64,000 bases of DNA from contig NC_017249.1 of the NCBI RefSeq assembly GCF_000284375.1, positions 372,001-436,000 on the forward strand, given 5' to 3'. Made by a program: the position numbers and the translations under genes. Source of the DNA: Bradyrhizobium japonicum USDA 6. GTDB lineage: Bacteria; Pseudomonadota; Alphaproteobacteria; Rhizobiales; Xanthobacteraceae. Positions 17,748-26,528 of the stretch are shown here, in pieces; position 1 is the stretch's first letter, and every line of letters starts with the position of its first letter. Below the pieces are notes generated by a model, which saw only the letters and a list, made by a program, of their open reading frames with translations, was not told the DNA's origin and ran no database searches.

Positions 17748-19157
17748 CTAGCGCTCCATCGTTCGGACGTCGGCGATGGCGCCGGACACCGCCGCCGCGA
17801 CGGCCATGGCCGGGCTCGCCAGATGGGTGCGGGCACGCGGCCCTTGCCGGCCGATGAAATTCCGGTTCGACGTCGACACCGAACGCTGGCCGGGCGGCAC
17901 GGTTTCACCGTTGGCGGCAAGGCACATCGAGCATCCGGGCTCGCGCCATTCAAAGCCCGCGTCGATGAAGATCCTGTCGAGCCCCTCGGCCATCGCATCG
18001 CGCCTGACGGTCTCGGATCCCGGCACGACCCAGGCCCGCACGCCCGGCGCCACCTTGCGTCCGCGCGCGACTTCGGCCGCGGCGCGCAGATCGCTGAGGC
18101 GGCTGTTGGTGCAGGAGCCGATGAAGACCCAATCCACCGGCGTGCCGGCGATCGGCGCACCGGGCTTCAGGCCCATATAGTCGAGCGCGATCTCGATCGC
18201 GCCGCGGCGTGCCGGATCGGCAATGTCCGCGGGATCCGGGATGCGGCCATCGACACCGAGGACATGTTCCGGACTGGTGCCCCAGGTGATCTGGGGGATG
18301 ATGGTTCCGACGTCGATCGACACCTCGCGATCGAACACGGCATCGCTGTCGCTCCGAAGCGTCCGCCACGCCGCGACAGCCTGCTCCCACATCTCGCCTT
18401 GCGGCGCATAGCGACGGCCGCGGATGTACGAAAACGTCGTCTCATCCGGCGCGATCAGCCCCATCTTGGCGCCGAGCTCGACCGACAGATTGCAGATGGT
18501 GAGCCGCCCTTCGATCGGCATGTCCCTGATCGCACTGCCGGCATATTCGACGGCATAGCCGGTGCCGCCAGCGGCGCCGACATGGCCGATCAGAGCGAGG
18601 ATGAGATCCTTCGCCGTCACGCCGAACGGCAGCCGGCCGTCGAACGTCACGCGCATGGTCTTGGGCCGGCGCTGGATGATGGTCTGGGTCGCCAGCACAT
18701 GCGTGAGCTCGCTGGAGCCGATGCCGAAGGCGAGCGCGCCGAGCCCGCCGTGGGTGCAGGTGTGGCTGTCGCCGCAGACGATCAGGCAGCCGGGCAGGCT
18801 GAGACCGAGCTCGGGGCCGATGACGTGGACGATGCCCTGCCCGGGCTGGTCGATGTCGAACAGACGGATGTTGCTTGCCGATGTCTCGGTCCGCAGTGCC
18901 GCCAGCAGCTCCCACCCGGTCTTGATCGTGCCGGCACGCCCGGACGCCGTCGAAATCGCATGATCGGGCGTCGCGAAGGTCAGTTCGGGATTGTGGACCG
19001 GAATGTTGCGGCTTTTGAGGTCGATCAGGCCGCGGGAGCCGCCGAGGTCATGCAGCAGATGGCGATCCACGTGAAGCAGATCGGTATCATCGCTGACATG
19101 GGCGATGACATGCTGGTCCCAGATTTTGGCCAGCAGCGTGCGACCTCGCGTGTCCAC
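17748..19157 (-). CDS. LeuC-like dehydratase large subunit ([4Fe-4S])
   Basis: About 469 residues from the GTG at 19157, preceded by GGGGAGG at a good distance and giving the family-typical beginning DTRGRTLLAKIWDQHVI. Longer upstream frames are noncoding. The cluster cysteines are in IGSCTNSR and GCSMCLAANGE; CGDSHTCTHGGLGALAFGIG binds substrate and metal. This is the large subunit of isopropylmalate isomerase/homoaconitase-type enzymes. Location beside an ABC importer and LysR gene, and divergent specificity residues in its partners, suggest a catabolic rather than leucine-biosynthetic enzyme. Confidence 0.9.
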   Translation of the reverse strand: MDTRGRTLLAKIWDQHVIAHVSDDTDLLHVDRHLLHDLGGSRGLIDLKSRNIPVHNPELTFATPDHAISTASGRAGTIKTGWELLAALRTETSASNIRLFDIDQPGQGIVHVIGPELGLSLPGCLIVCGDSHTCTHGGLGALAFGIGSSELTHVLATQTIIQRRPKTMRVTFDGRLPFGVTAKDLILALIGHVGAAGGTGYAVEYAGSAIRDMPIEGRLTICNLSVELGAKMGLIAPDETTFSYIRGRRYAPQGEMWEQAVAAWRTLRSDSDAVFDREVSIDVGTIIPQITWGTSPEHVLGVDGRIPDPADIADPARRGAIEIALDYMGLKPGAPIAGTPVDWVFIGSCTNSRLSDLRAAAEVARGRKVAPGVRAWVVPGSETVRRDAMAEGLDRIFIDAGFEWREPGCSMCLAANGETVPPGQRSVSTSNRNFIGRQGPRARTHLASPAMAVAAAVSGAIADVRTMER

Positions 19158-19323
19158 GATCCGTCCTCCCCTGTTCGGCATCTGATGTGCCGTGTTGCCG
19201 CCGATCATGCCGACCGACAGCGACTTCGGGAAGCAGGATAGAAGTCCGTCGCGGAAATGTGCAGTGACGGTTGAGCAGGGAGCCATCGCGGCCGGCGATG
19301 GCTGGCCGTCCGCAGGCGCGAGG

Positions 19324-20277
19324 CTAGCTTCTGCCGCGCACGACCGTCAGCCGGTCGGAGAAGCCGCTCGTGGTGAGAAGCGCATCATCATGGGTCCGCA
19401 GATGCTCCACCAGCAGCTTCGTCACCGAAGGCAACGACTTGTAATCGCGCACGCCGATGACCAGGTCGCGTCGCGCCCAGGACTCGTCGAGCGGGACCGT
19501 GACGAGACTGTCGACGCCGTAGCGATCGCGAACGATCTCCAGCGGCACGATCCCGACCCCCATCCTGGCATCGACGACGCGGAACAGCGCATCGAAACTG
19601 CTGACGCGGATGCGCACCTTGAGGTGCTGCCCGAGCGCCGCGGCGGCCCTGACGCACAGCGTCTCGATCGAGCTGCCCTTCTCCAGGCTGACGAAGTCGA
19701 AATCGACCAGCTCGCGGAAGCGAACGCTGTCGCGGCCCGCCAGCGGATGGTCGCGCGTGACCAGCGCGACCAGGCTGTCGCTGCGATAGGACAGCAGCTC
19801 CAGATCCTGTCCGTCGATGTTGCCGCCGAAAATGCCGATGTCGGCCCGGTTCTCCACCACCGCGCGCACGATCGCGGGGCTGAGATCCTCCTCGATGTCG
19901 ATGTGGACCAGCGGATGCCGTTCCAGGAACAGGCTGAGCTCGTCGGCGAGCGCTTCGAGGATCGCGGACTTGTTGGCGCAGATCCGGATCAGCCCGCGCT
20001 TACCCTGCCGGTATCCCGTCAGCTCGCTCTCGAGCTTGCTCAAATTGCCCAGGATGATGCGGGCGTGCTCGAGCAGGGCAAACCCGGCAGGAGTCGGCTC
20101 GATCCCCTTGGAATGACGATGCAGCAGCTCGACCTGGAACAGCTCCTCGATATCCGAGACGCGGCGGCTGACCGCGGACGCCGCGATGTTCTTCTTCTCC
20201 GCCGCCTTCGCGATACTCTGCTCCTCGACGATCGCCACGAAGAGCTGCAGCGTCAGGAGATCGATTTTGGCCGTCAT
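19324..20277 (-). CDS. LysR-family regulator of the leuCDB-like/ABC cluster
   Basis: About 317 residues from the ATG at 20277 (MTAKIDLLTLQLF), with GAGGAT upstream; two further ATGs lie upstream in frame. Residues 4-62 form the winged helix (IAASAVSRRVSDIEELF), followed by an effector domain. Unlike most LysR genes it is transcribed in the same direction as its presumed targets, 166 bp upstream of the leuC-like gene, so it may be part of the operon or drive it from that gap. The effector is presumably the imported acid. Confidence 0.9.
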   Translation of the reverse strand: MTAKIDLLTLQLFVAIVEEQSIAKAAEKKNIAASAVSRRVSDIEELFQVELLHRHSKGIEPTPAGFALLEHARIILGNLSKLESELTGYRQGKRGLIRICANKSAILEALADELSLFLERHPLVHIDIEEDLSPAIVRAVVENRADIGIFGGNIDGQDLELLSYRSDSLVALVTRDHPLAGRDSVRFRELVDFDFVSLEKGSSIETLCVRAAAALGQHLKVRIRVSSFDALFRVVDARMGVGIVPLEIVRDRYGVDSLVTVPLDESWARRDLVIGVRDYKSLPSVTKLLVEHLRTHDDALLTTSGFSDRLTVVRGRS

Positions 20278-20403
20278 CGGGAGGATCCTCGGGCGGGGTG
20301 TCATGAGGGCCACTATAGCCCTTTTTAGATGGCAGCCAGCGACTGACGGCCCTGCCGGGCTTCCTCTCGGAGAATGCACGGAGCCTCACCTGAGCGATAG
20401 TCG

Positions 20404-21531
20404 TTATGGCGACGTTGCATCCGGTCCTTTGTCTTCAGTTAACGGCCAAACGAGGATCATCAAACACAGCATGGCGGACCCGATGGCGATTCCAAGCAGG
20501 CGCTCCAGCCCGGGGGTAATATCGGTGATCGGAGCTGGTCCCTGAACAAGAGTAATCAGGAGCCCAAGCGTGAATTGCACTCCGAGATAGCTGATCTGCT
20601 GTCCTGTCTGGATATGGTGGCCAACCCAGACGCCGGCGGCGAGGGTGAGGATGGTGACCGGCAATCCCGTGCCGAAGAAGCCTATGGAGACAAGTGCGGC
20701 CCCGCTACCAAGCAGGCATCCGAGCGTCCTGTGAGCGATCCTCTCGTAGATCGTAGCATATCGATGTTCCCCAACCGCCGCCCCCGGGACGATCATAACG
20801 ACGTACGATGTGATTGCGGTTTGCGAGAAATCCTCAATGCTGAACCATCGCCAGACAATGGGAAGCAAGGCGACGGCCAGTGCCGCGCGCGTACTATGCT
20901 CGAACAGCGGCCAATGCTCTCGCAGCCAGTCTTGATCCAACGCATCGCGCGGGCGCCCGCACCAGAGCATGCCGTAAGCGGGTTGTTGCGTGCGACCCGG
21001 CGTCTCCGAGAACAAGCTTGCAACAACAAGGCCCGCGCACGTGCCGACTGTAATTTCCGCCACTCGCGTGGCTGCGAAATGCACGACAAGGTCCGGCGAG
21101 GCCAGCGCCTCGGTGATGACCATGCCGGACGTAAGGCCAAAGAACAGCCATGCGTAACTGTAACTGGTCGTCAGCGACTGAAAGGTGCCGATCCAAGACA
21201 CGAAGAAGAGGAAGATCATCAACAGCAATGGGTCGCCCGCCGCGTTGGGCGCGAGCACGAGGCCCAGCAGCGCCCCTCCGGCAGTGCCGGCGATGCGCAT
21301 GAGTCCCCGCAGGAATGTCTCGGCGGCGCTGCCGCGCATTACCATGTAGCCGCTGAACGCCGCCCAGGAGAGATCATCAAGATCGAGAAAGGTTGCCGCT
21401 GCGACAGCGACCAACACCGAGAGCACGCGTTTTGCTGCCTCTCTGGAGCGCACACCACGTAGCTCGAGCGATTTGAGCTCACGCAGCAACGCTCTCGGTA
21501 TGGGTCGCAGGGCCGAGATCAGAAGCGGCAT
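20404..21531 (-). CDS. FUSC-family (AaeB-like) efflux membrane protein
   Basis: About 375 residues with AAGGAG 9 bases upstream. Two halves of hydrophobic helices (35-180 and 215-360) match the fusaric acid resistance/aromatic acid exporter family, though this is a short version lacking the large cytosolic domain of AaeB. It follows the membrane fusion protein gene by 20 bp. The pair should extrude aromatic or other weak acids across the envelope. A LysR gene divergent to the pair is the likely regulator. Confidence 0.85.
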   Translation of the reverse strand: MPLLISALRPIPRALLRELKSLELRGVRSREAAKRVLSVLVAVAAATFLDLDDLSWAAFSGYMVMRGSAAETFLRGLMRIAGTAGGALLGLVLAPNAAGDPLLLMIFLFFVSWIGTFQSLTTSYSYAWLFFGLTSGMVITEALASPDLVVHFAATRVAEITVGTCAGLVVASLFSETPGRTQQPAYGMLWCGRPRDALDQDWLREHWPLFEHSTRAALAVALLPIVWRWFSIEDFSQTAITSYVVMIVPGAAVGEHRYATIYERIAHRTLGCLLGSGAALVSIGFFGTGLPVTILTLAAGVWVGHHIQTGQQISYLGVQFTLGLLITLVQGPAPITDITPGLERLLGIAIGSAMLCLMILVWPLTEDKGPDATSP

Positions 21532-21551
21532 CGCAATTGCTCCTTCCCCAG

Positions 21552-22652
21552 TCAGTAAATGACAAGGACGCGGGCGTCGGCACCCATGAAGAGCTGGTCG
21601 GCACCGGGAGAGTCGAGAAGCGCAAATCGAACTGGAATCCGTCGCTGCAGGCGAATCCAGTTCACGGTTGGAGACACATAAGGCACCAGTGTCTCGTTTC
21701 CCGGCTGACGACTGATGCCGTGGGCGAGACCCTGGATGCGCGCCCGGTAGAGATGCCAGGGATGGCTATCGAGCCAGATCCAGGCGAGGCCGCCGGGACG
21801 AAGATGTCGCAGATAGTATTCCTTGTAGTTGGCAACGACGCGCCACGAATTTCCATCGACGATCGCGACCGCTGGCTCTCTCGAGGAGACCATGTCGCCG
21901 GCTTGAACGGAAAGATGCGTCACGTAACCATCGACGGGCGCCACCACGTTGGTTCGGCTCAAGCGCCATTCGGCGAGAAGACGTGCGGCATGGGCCGAGG
22001 AGACGGCAGCCTTATCCAGGCCGAGAGTCTCGGTCGCCTTCTGCAGAGCGGCTTCGGCGGCATGTTGCTGGGCTGTGCTTTGCTCCGCGGCGGTCCGGGT
22101 GTTGTCGAGGGCCTGGGCGGAGATCGTACCGGACTGACCAAGCGGCGTGTCACGGCGCAGATCTGCCGCGGCGAGCCTCGCGGCAGCATCCGCCGCGTCC
22201 TTCTGCGCCCGCAGAACCTCGAGCTGGGCCTGGTCGACGGGCAGCTGCGCCTCGGCGCGCGCCTCCTCGGCGCGCGCTTGCTCTACGGCCAAGCCGAAGG
22301 GAACCGGATCGATGGTAAAGAGAAGCGTTCCCCGCCCCACCCACTCGTTGTCCTTGACGTGAACAGCTTCGATCGGACCGGTCACTTCCGGCGTGATCGA
22401 TACGACATCGGACGTGAGGTATGCGTCGTCCGTGTAGGCCAACAGATAGCCGGATATCCACCACGCGAAGACGGCCCCCGCAAGGACGAGCAGGAACAGC
22501 AAGGCGCGCTGGCGATGCGAAGGGAGGCGTGACCGATCGAGTTCGGGTTTCGTGGACAACGAAGGCACATCAACCAGGGGGCAGGTTTTTTTATCCCCGG
22601 TCGTCTGCCCGAGAACTTGCCTTTCAAGCTGAACTCTCAGCTGCTGGTTCAT
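21552..22652 (-). CDS. HlyD/EmrA-type membrane fusion protein (AaeA-like)
   Basis: About 366 residues. A single membrane segment (about 50-70) follows a cytosolic tail. Next come the first biotinyl-lipoyl strand (VSITPEVTGPIEAVHVKDNE), an alanine-rich coiled coil (120-210) and the second lipoyl half (VVAPVDGYVTHLSVQAGDMV), then beta-barrel sequence. It is the periplasmic adaptor for the FUSC protein encoded directly downstream. The N-terminal tail before the membrane segment is longer than in AaeA. Confidence 0.88.
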   Translation of the reverse strand: MNQQLRVQLERQVLGQTTGDKKTCPLVDVPSLSTKPELDRSRLPSHRQRALLFLLVLAGAVFAWWISGYLLAYTDDAYLTSDVVSITPEVTGPIEAVHVKDNEWVGRGTLLFTIDPVPFGLAVEQARAEEARAEAQLPVDQAQLEVLRAQKDAADAAARLAAADLRRDTPLGQSGTISAQALDNTRTAAEQSTAQQHAAEAALQKATETLGLDKAAVSSAHAARLLAEWRLSRTNVVAPVDGYVTHLSVQAGDMVSSREPAVAIVDGNSWRVVANYKEYYLRHLRPGGLAWIWLDSHPWHLYRARIQGLAHGISRQPGNETLVPYVSPTVNWIRLQRRIPVRFALLDSPGADQLFMGADARVLVIY

Positions 22653-22690
22653 TGCGATTGTTCCAGGTCCAGACTGACTCCCGATAAGCG

Positions 22691-22723
22691 ATATTTGATT
22701 TCAGCAACCCTGCAGTCAAATAT
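22691..22723. promoter_or_regulatory. 8-bp inverted repeat operator between efflux pair and lysR
   Basis: ATATTTGA (22691-22698) and TCAAATAT (22716-22723) are perfect inverted arms separated by 17 bp, in an AT-rich stretch of the 107-bp divergent region. Arm length, spacing and position suit a dimer or tetramer of the divergent LysR protein. An overlapping promoter for either gene is likely. Confidence 0.55.
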
Positions 22724-22759
22724 ATATAAGATACATCCTCGATAGCTTTTGGCACTGGC

Positions 22760-23635
22760 ATGGAACTGCGCCACATCCGCTATTTCCTCGCGGTCGCCGA
22801 GGAGCGAAACTTCACGCGCGCCGCTGCGCGCGTCGGCATTGGGCAGCCACCGCTGAGTCAGCAGATCAAAGATCTTGAGGCCGAAGTCGGAGCTCCGCTA
22901 TTCCATCGCATTCCTCAAGGTGCTGAACTGACCGAGGCCGGACGCGCCTTCCTAGAGAGTGTTCAGGTCATTCCCCGGCAGGCGGAGCGCGCAATCCGGG
23001 CCGCGCAAAGAGCTGCGCGGGGCGAAATCGGTTCGCTGCGTGTAGGCTTTACTAACTCGGCACCGTTTAATCCGGTTGTCACCTCGACAATCCGATCGTT
23101 TCGGCGAGCTTACCCCGAAGTCGACCTGACACTTGAGGAAGCATACACATCGCGCCTTGTTGTGGGCCTTCGGGAAGGGGAGCTGGACGCGGTGTTCCTG
23201 CGCCCCGACGACGGAGGAAGCGATCTGCAGTTCCGACGTCTCGCCAAAGAGTCGATGCTCGTAGTACTGCCCGCAAACCATCCCGCCGCGAAGTTAGACA
23301 GGATCGATCTTATCCGGCTGAAAGACGACGCACTCATTCTAACGCCGCGAAGATCGATCTGGTTTGACACGGCGATCCGGGCCTGCCGACAGGCAGGCTT
23401 CGAGCCGACTCTCGGGCAGTCCGCGCCGCAGATCAGCTCTGTTGTCAGCTTGGTGGCCGCTGAGCTTGGCTTTTCGCTCGTGCCGGCGTCGCTGCGCCAG
23501 CTACATGTAACCGGCGTTGTCTATCGCGAGGTCAAAGGAGGCGCTCCAACCGTGCACTTGGCCCTGGCTTTTCGGCGTGGCGAAACTTCGAAGATCGTCC
23601 TCAACTTCATTGCCATCGCCCAAGCGGCGGCTTGA
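22760..23635 (+). CDS. LysR-family regulator (BenM/CatR-like)
   Basis: About 291 residues. The N-terminus MELRHIRYFLAVAEERNFTR, with IGQPPLSQQIKDLEAEVG as recognition helix, is typical of the BenM/CatR/ClcR branch that responds to aromatic-derived acids. The effector domain follows from about residue 90. It is divergent from the efflux pair and likely induces it when a weak acid accumulates. Codon use and base composition are slightly less GC-rich than the core genes, in keeping with an accessory unit. Confidence 0.92.
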   Translation: MELRHIRYFLAVAEERNFTRAAARVGIGQPPLSQQIKDLEAEVGAPLFHRIPQGAELTEAGRAFLESVQVIPRQAERAIRAAQRAARGEIGSLRVGFTNSAPFNPVVTSTIRSFRRAYPEVDLTLEEAYTSRLVVGLREGELDAVFLRPDDGGSDLQFRRLAKESMLVVLPANHPAAKLDRIDLIRLKDDALILTPRRSIWFDTAIRACRQAGFEPTLGQSAPQISSVVSLVAAELGFSLVPASLRQLHVTGVVYREVKGGAPTVHLALAFRRGETSKIVLNFIAIAQAAA

Positions 23636-23694
23636 GGCACTTGTGCATCGCGCCTCCGCGCGGCGATCGATCTCTGGGCTGGACAGGCGAATTA

Positions 23695-23784
23695 TGGCGG
23701 AGAGGGAGGGATTCGAACCCCCGATAGGCTTGCACCTATGCCGCATTTCGAGTGCGGTGCATTCAACCACTCTGCCACCTCTCC
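23695..23784 (-). tRNA. tRNA-Ser(CGA)
   Basis: On the minus strand the 7-bp acceptor stem GGAGAGG/CCTCTCC closes a class II tRNA with a long variable arm. The anticodon loop has CTCGAAA, giving anticodon CGA (serine, reads UCG). The T-loop GGTTCGAATCC is canonical and a CCA end is encoded, separated from the acceptor stem by the discriminator G. Confidence 0.96.
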
Positions 23785-24018
23785 TGAAGGCGCCATGGTA
23801 GGAGCAGGGCCCCTGTGGTTGGGGGCGTTAATAGGCGAGGATGGCGGGCCAGACAAGGCGCGAAAGGGGAAAATCCGCTGCCTCTTTCGCCGCCCCCAGA
23901 GCCGTTTCCGTTCCGATGAATCGGAACGGGGCTCAAGATTCTTGTTTTGACGCGTTTTCTCGAGGCGAACCGGCGTCCGCTTCGCTCGAAAACGCTCTCA
24001 CCGCCGGGAGGAACTGCC

Positions 24019-24882
24019 GTGGAGCACCTGACCATCAAGGCCAATGGCGCCGATTTTCACCTGGTTCGCGCCGGACGGGGCAAACCGCTGCTTTTGCTGC
24101 ATGGCTGGCCGGAATTCTGGCTGACCTGGGAGCCGGTGATATCAAGGCTTTCGGACCGTTTCATGCTGATCGCGCCAGATCTGCGCGGCTTCGGCGACAG
24201 CGACAAGCCGGACGGTCCTTACGGGCCGGACGGCCATGCGGCCGACATGCTGACGCTGATGGACGGGCTCGGCATCGACCGATTCGCCGTGGTCGGCCAC
24301 GATGTCGGCGGCGCCGTGATGCAGCCGCTGGCCCGGCAGGCGCCCGAGCGGCTCAGCGGGCTGTTTTTCTTCGACTTCGTCTATCCCGGCATCGGGCCGC
24401 GCATGGCGGCGCCTGATAGGCTCAACCACATCTGGTATCAATCCTTCCACCAGATGGAGATGGCGCCCACGCTCGTCGGCGCCAGCCGCGAGAGCTGCCG
24501 GCTCTATATCGGCCACTTCCTCAAAGGCTGGGCGCATCGGAAGAACGCCTTCGACGATGTTCTCGACGCCTTCGTCGACAACTTCTTCAAAGACGGCAAT
24601 CTCGCCGGCGGCTTTGCGCATTATCGCGCCTCGCATGCCCTGCGGGTCGCGATGATGAAGGGCGAGGCCCCGCGGCTAGCACCGATCAACGTGCCGACCT
24701 GCGTGCGCTGGGCCGAGCACGACCCGCTGTTTCCCTATGCCTGGACCGACCGGCTGGGCGAGACGTTTGGTGATCTCGATCTCGCGATGTTTCCTGATGT
24801 CGGACATTTCCCGCATCGGGAAGATCCGGATCGCGCAGCCGCGGAGATCGCGGCGTTCTTTCAGCGGATCGGCTGGCGCTGA
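24019..24882 (+). CDS. Alpha/beta hydrolase, epoxide hydrolase/haloacetate dehalogenase type
   Basis: About 287 residues. GTG at 24019 is the likely start because GGGAGGA precedes it by 7 bases; an upstream ATG at 23947 would add 24 residues with no family character. HGWPE (28-32) is the oxyanion motif, D95 in VGHDVGG is the nucleophile, and H263 in DVGHFPH the base. An aspartate nucleophile points to epoxide hydrolases, haloacetate or haloalkane dehalogenases rather than esterases. The exact substrate is open. Single gene, convergent with the ROK-like gene. Confidence 0.88.
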   Translation: MEHLTIKANGADFHLVRAGRGKPLLLLHGWPEFWLTWEPVISRLSDRFMLIAPDLRGFGDSDKPDGPYGPDGHAADMLTLMDGLGIDRFAVVGHDVGGAVMQPLARQAPERLSGLFFFDFVYPGIGPRMAAPDRLNHIWYQSFHQMEMAPTLVGASRESCRLYIGHFLKGWAHRKNAFDDVLDAFVDNFFKDGNLAGGFAHYRASHALRVAMMKGEAPRLAPINVPTCVRWAEHDPLFPYAWTDRLGETFGDLDLAMFPDVGHFPHREDPDRAAAEIAAFFQRIGWR

Positions 24883-25051
24883 AGACAGGGGTGGGACCGC
24901 CAGACGCGGTAAACACTGGCGGTCCCGTGCCGCTCATTGAAATGCTGGCTGGGAAGGGCGGCTTCGCCGGCCAGGGTGAGGCGACGATTCGACCGTAGCG
25001 AGTGTCCTGTGCGCCGCAACGCAATCCGGTCCTTAACCTAACCAGTCAAGG

Positions 25052-26197
25052 TTACTCCTTGTCGTTCTTGCCCTTTTTCTTCCCGTTCTCGGTAGATTCA
25101 CGGTCCTTTCCGTTACCTTCTTTGCCGTTACCTTCCTTGCGGCGGTTGGTGAAGCGGGCGTTGCCGAGCCCGGTGCCGATGGTCAGCACGCCCCAGCGAT
25201 CGACATCCTGCATGAACGGCACCTCGGAGAGGCCCTGAACCACGCCGTCATTGTGCATCAGGATCGCGGTGTCGTGCTCGCCGATCTCGGGGATGCCCTC
25301 GATCAGGCTCGCCGGCAGGTTGAACTTGCTGCTTTCCCAATTGCCCGGCAGGTTCTGCGCACCCTTCTCGATCGAGCCGTCCGCGTTGATCACGCCAGGA
25401 CAGGCGATGCCGATGAAGGGCGCGAGCTTGAAGCCGTCCTTCCCGGCCTCGGTGATCAGCCCCTTCAGCATCTTGGTGAGCCGCTTCACCGCGCCTTCGC
25501 GTGTCGGCTCGTCGTCGGCGTGACGCCACAGCTCCGACTTCACGACCTTGGCCTTCGAGAGGTCTTTTGCCTTCTTCCAGCTGGTTTCGACCAAGCCACA
25601 GCGGATGTTGGTGCCGCCGATATCGACCGCGAGAATGCTGTCATGGGCCTCGAAAATCCAGGATGGCGCCAGATGCAGCGTGCCGATCAGTCCGGCTTCA
25701 TCGGGATGGGCGCGGATCGGCACCAGGTCGATCTTGAAGTCCTCGGCCTTGAGGATGATCCCGGTGCGCGCGATCGCGAGCTCGCCTAGCCTTGAATCGC
25801 GGAAGCCGCCGCCAACGACGATGCGCTCGGTCTTGGCCCAGGCCTTGGTCTTGAGGAAGCGGCGGGTGACGTAAGCGAGCTTCTGGGCAAAGTCCTCGAT
25901 CGCGCTATGCACCACGGCCGACGCCTCGGTGTCGTCGCCGACCAGCATTTCGTCGAGGACTTTCTTGCTGATGTTTTCGGACGGCTCCTTGCCGAACGGG
26001 TCCTCGCCGCTCTTGCGCAGCGGCTTGCGCCAGCGGTCGAGGATCTCGCGGAACGCGCCCTTGCTGGCGCGATCGCCGAGAAAACCGTCCTCGTCCTTCA
26101 TCTCGATGTTGAAGCTGTCGATTTCGACCGACGGCAGCCGCGCCGCGCCGTGGGCGGCGATGCCCGTCGTCGTCTTGACCAGTTCGTCCGTTGCCAT
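25052..26197 (-). CDS. ROK-like sugar kinase with circularly permuted motif order
   Basis: 381 residues. The ROK/hexokinase-fold motifs are all recognisable but in rotated order. The adenosine motif IVVGGGFRDSRLGELAI is at 126-142 and the C-terminal DEAGLIGTLHL at 166-176. Only then come phosphate-1 VDIGGTNIR (191-199), ACPGVI (265-270), catalytic-type HND with D317, and phosphate-2 GTGLGNARF (341-349). In ordinary ROK kinases VDIGGT is at the N-terminus and IxGGG lies after GTG. The zinc motif HxxxxxxCxCGxxGC is absent. A low-complexity charged tail with EGNGK repeats ends the protein (354-381). It may phosphorylate a sugar or be an inactive relative; partners are unknown. Confidence 0.8.
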   Translation of the reverse strand: MATDELVKTTTGIAAHGAARLPSVEIDSFNIEMKDEDGFLGDRASKGAFREILDRWRKPLRKSGEDPFGKEPSENISKKVLDEMLVGDDTEASAVVHSAIEDFAQKLAYVTRRFLKTKAWAKTERIVVGGGFRDSRLGELAIARTGIILKAEDFKIDLVPIRAHPDEAGLIGTLHLAPSWIFEAHDSILAVDIGGTNIRCGLVETSWKKAKDLSKAKVVKSELWRHADDEPTREGAVKRLTKMLKGLITEAGKDGFKLAPFIGIACPGVINADGSIEKGAQNLPGNWESSKFNLPASLIEGIPEIGEHDTAILMHNDGVVQGLSEVPFMQDVDRWGVLTIGTGLGNARFTNRRKEGNGKEGNGKDRESTENGKKKGKNDKE

Positions 26198-26334
26198 GAA
26201 AGCCCTGCCCGGTTACCTGTTCCGGCGGGGACAACGGCGCGGGAACCCGTTGGTTGCAAACCGGGTGCAGATTCGCCGAAGGGCCGGGACGGATGCCAAA
26301 TCCTTCAAATCCGGGCTGTTTCCGGTGGTTTTCC

Positions 26335-26362
26335 TTGACTTGCGGCGTCCGGCGGCTATAAG
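26335..26362 (+). promoter_or_regulatory. Promoter of rplU-rpmA
   Basis: TTGACT (26335-26340) and TATAAG (26357-26362) are separated by 16 bp, a good housekeeping sigma-70 promoter. Transcription would start near 26370, leaving an untranslated leader of about 160 bases before rplU, which is long enough to hold an autoregulatory L21-binding structure. Confidence 0.7.
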
Positions 26363-26528
26363 TCCCGCAGCCGGCGCGGGGCGTTTCTCGCGCTGTTTGT
26401 TTTTGCGTGGGTTTTCAAAGGGATAACTCCCGCCCGCACAAAACGCGCATAAACCCATAGCGACTGACAAAAAGCCGGCCCGGACGATTCTCGTCGCGAG
26501 GCCGGGATTTGAACACGGAGAAAAAACG

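Noticed and set aside
22740..22760. Sigma-54 promoter (TGGCAC near the lysR start)
   Set aside because: The TTGC element at the required spacing is absent and the site overlaps the start codon.
23947..24018. Upstream extension of the alpha/beta hydrolase to ATG 23947
   Set aside because: The added residues lack family character and the GTG at 24019 has a strong ribosome site.
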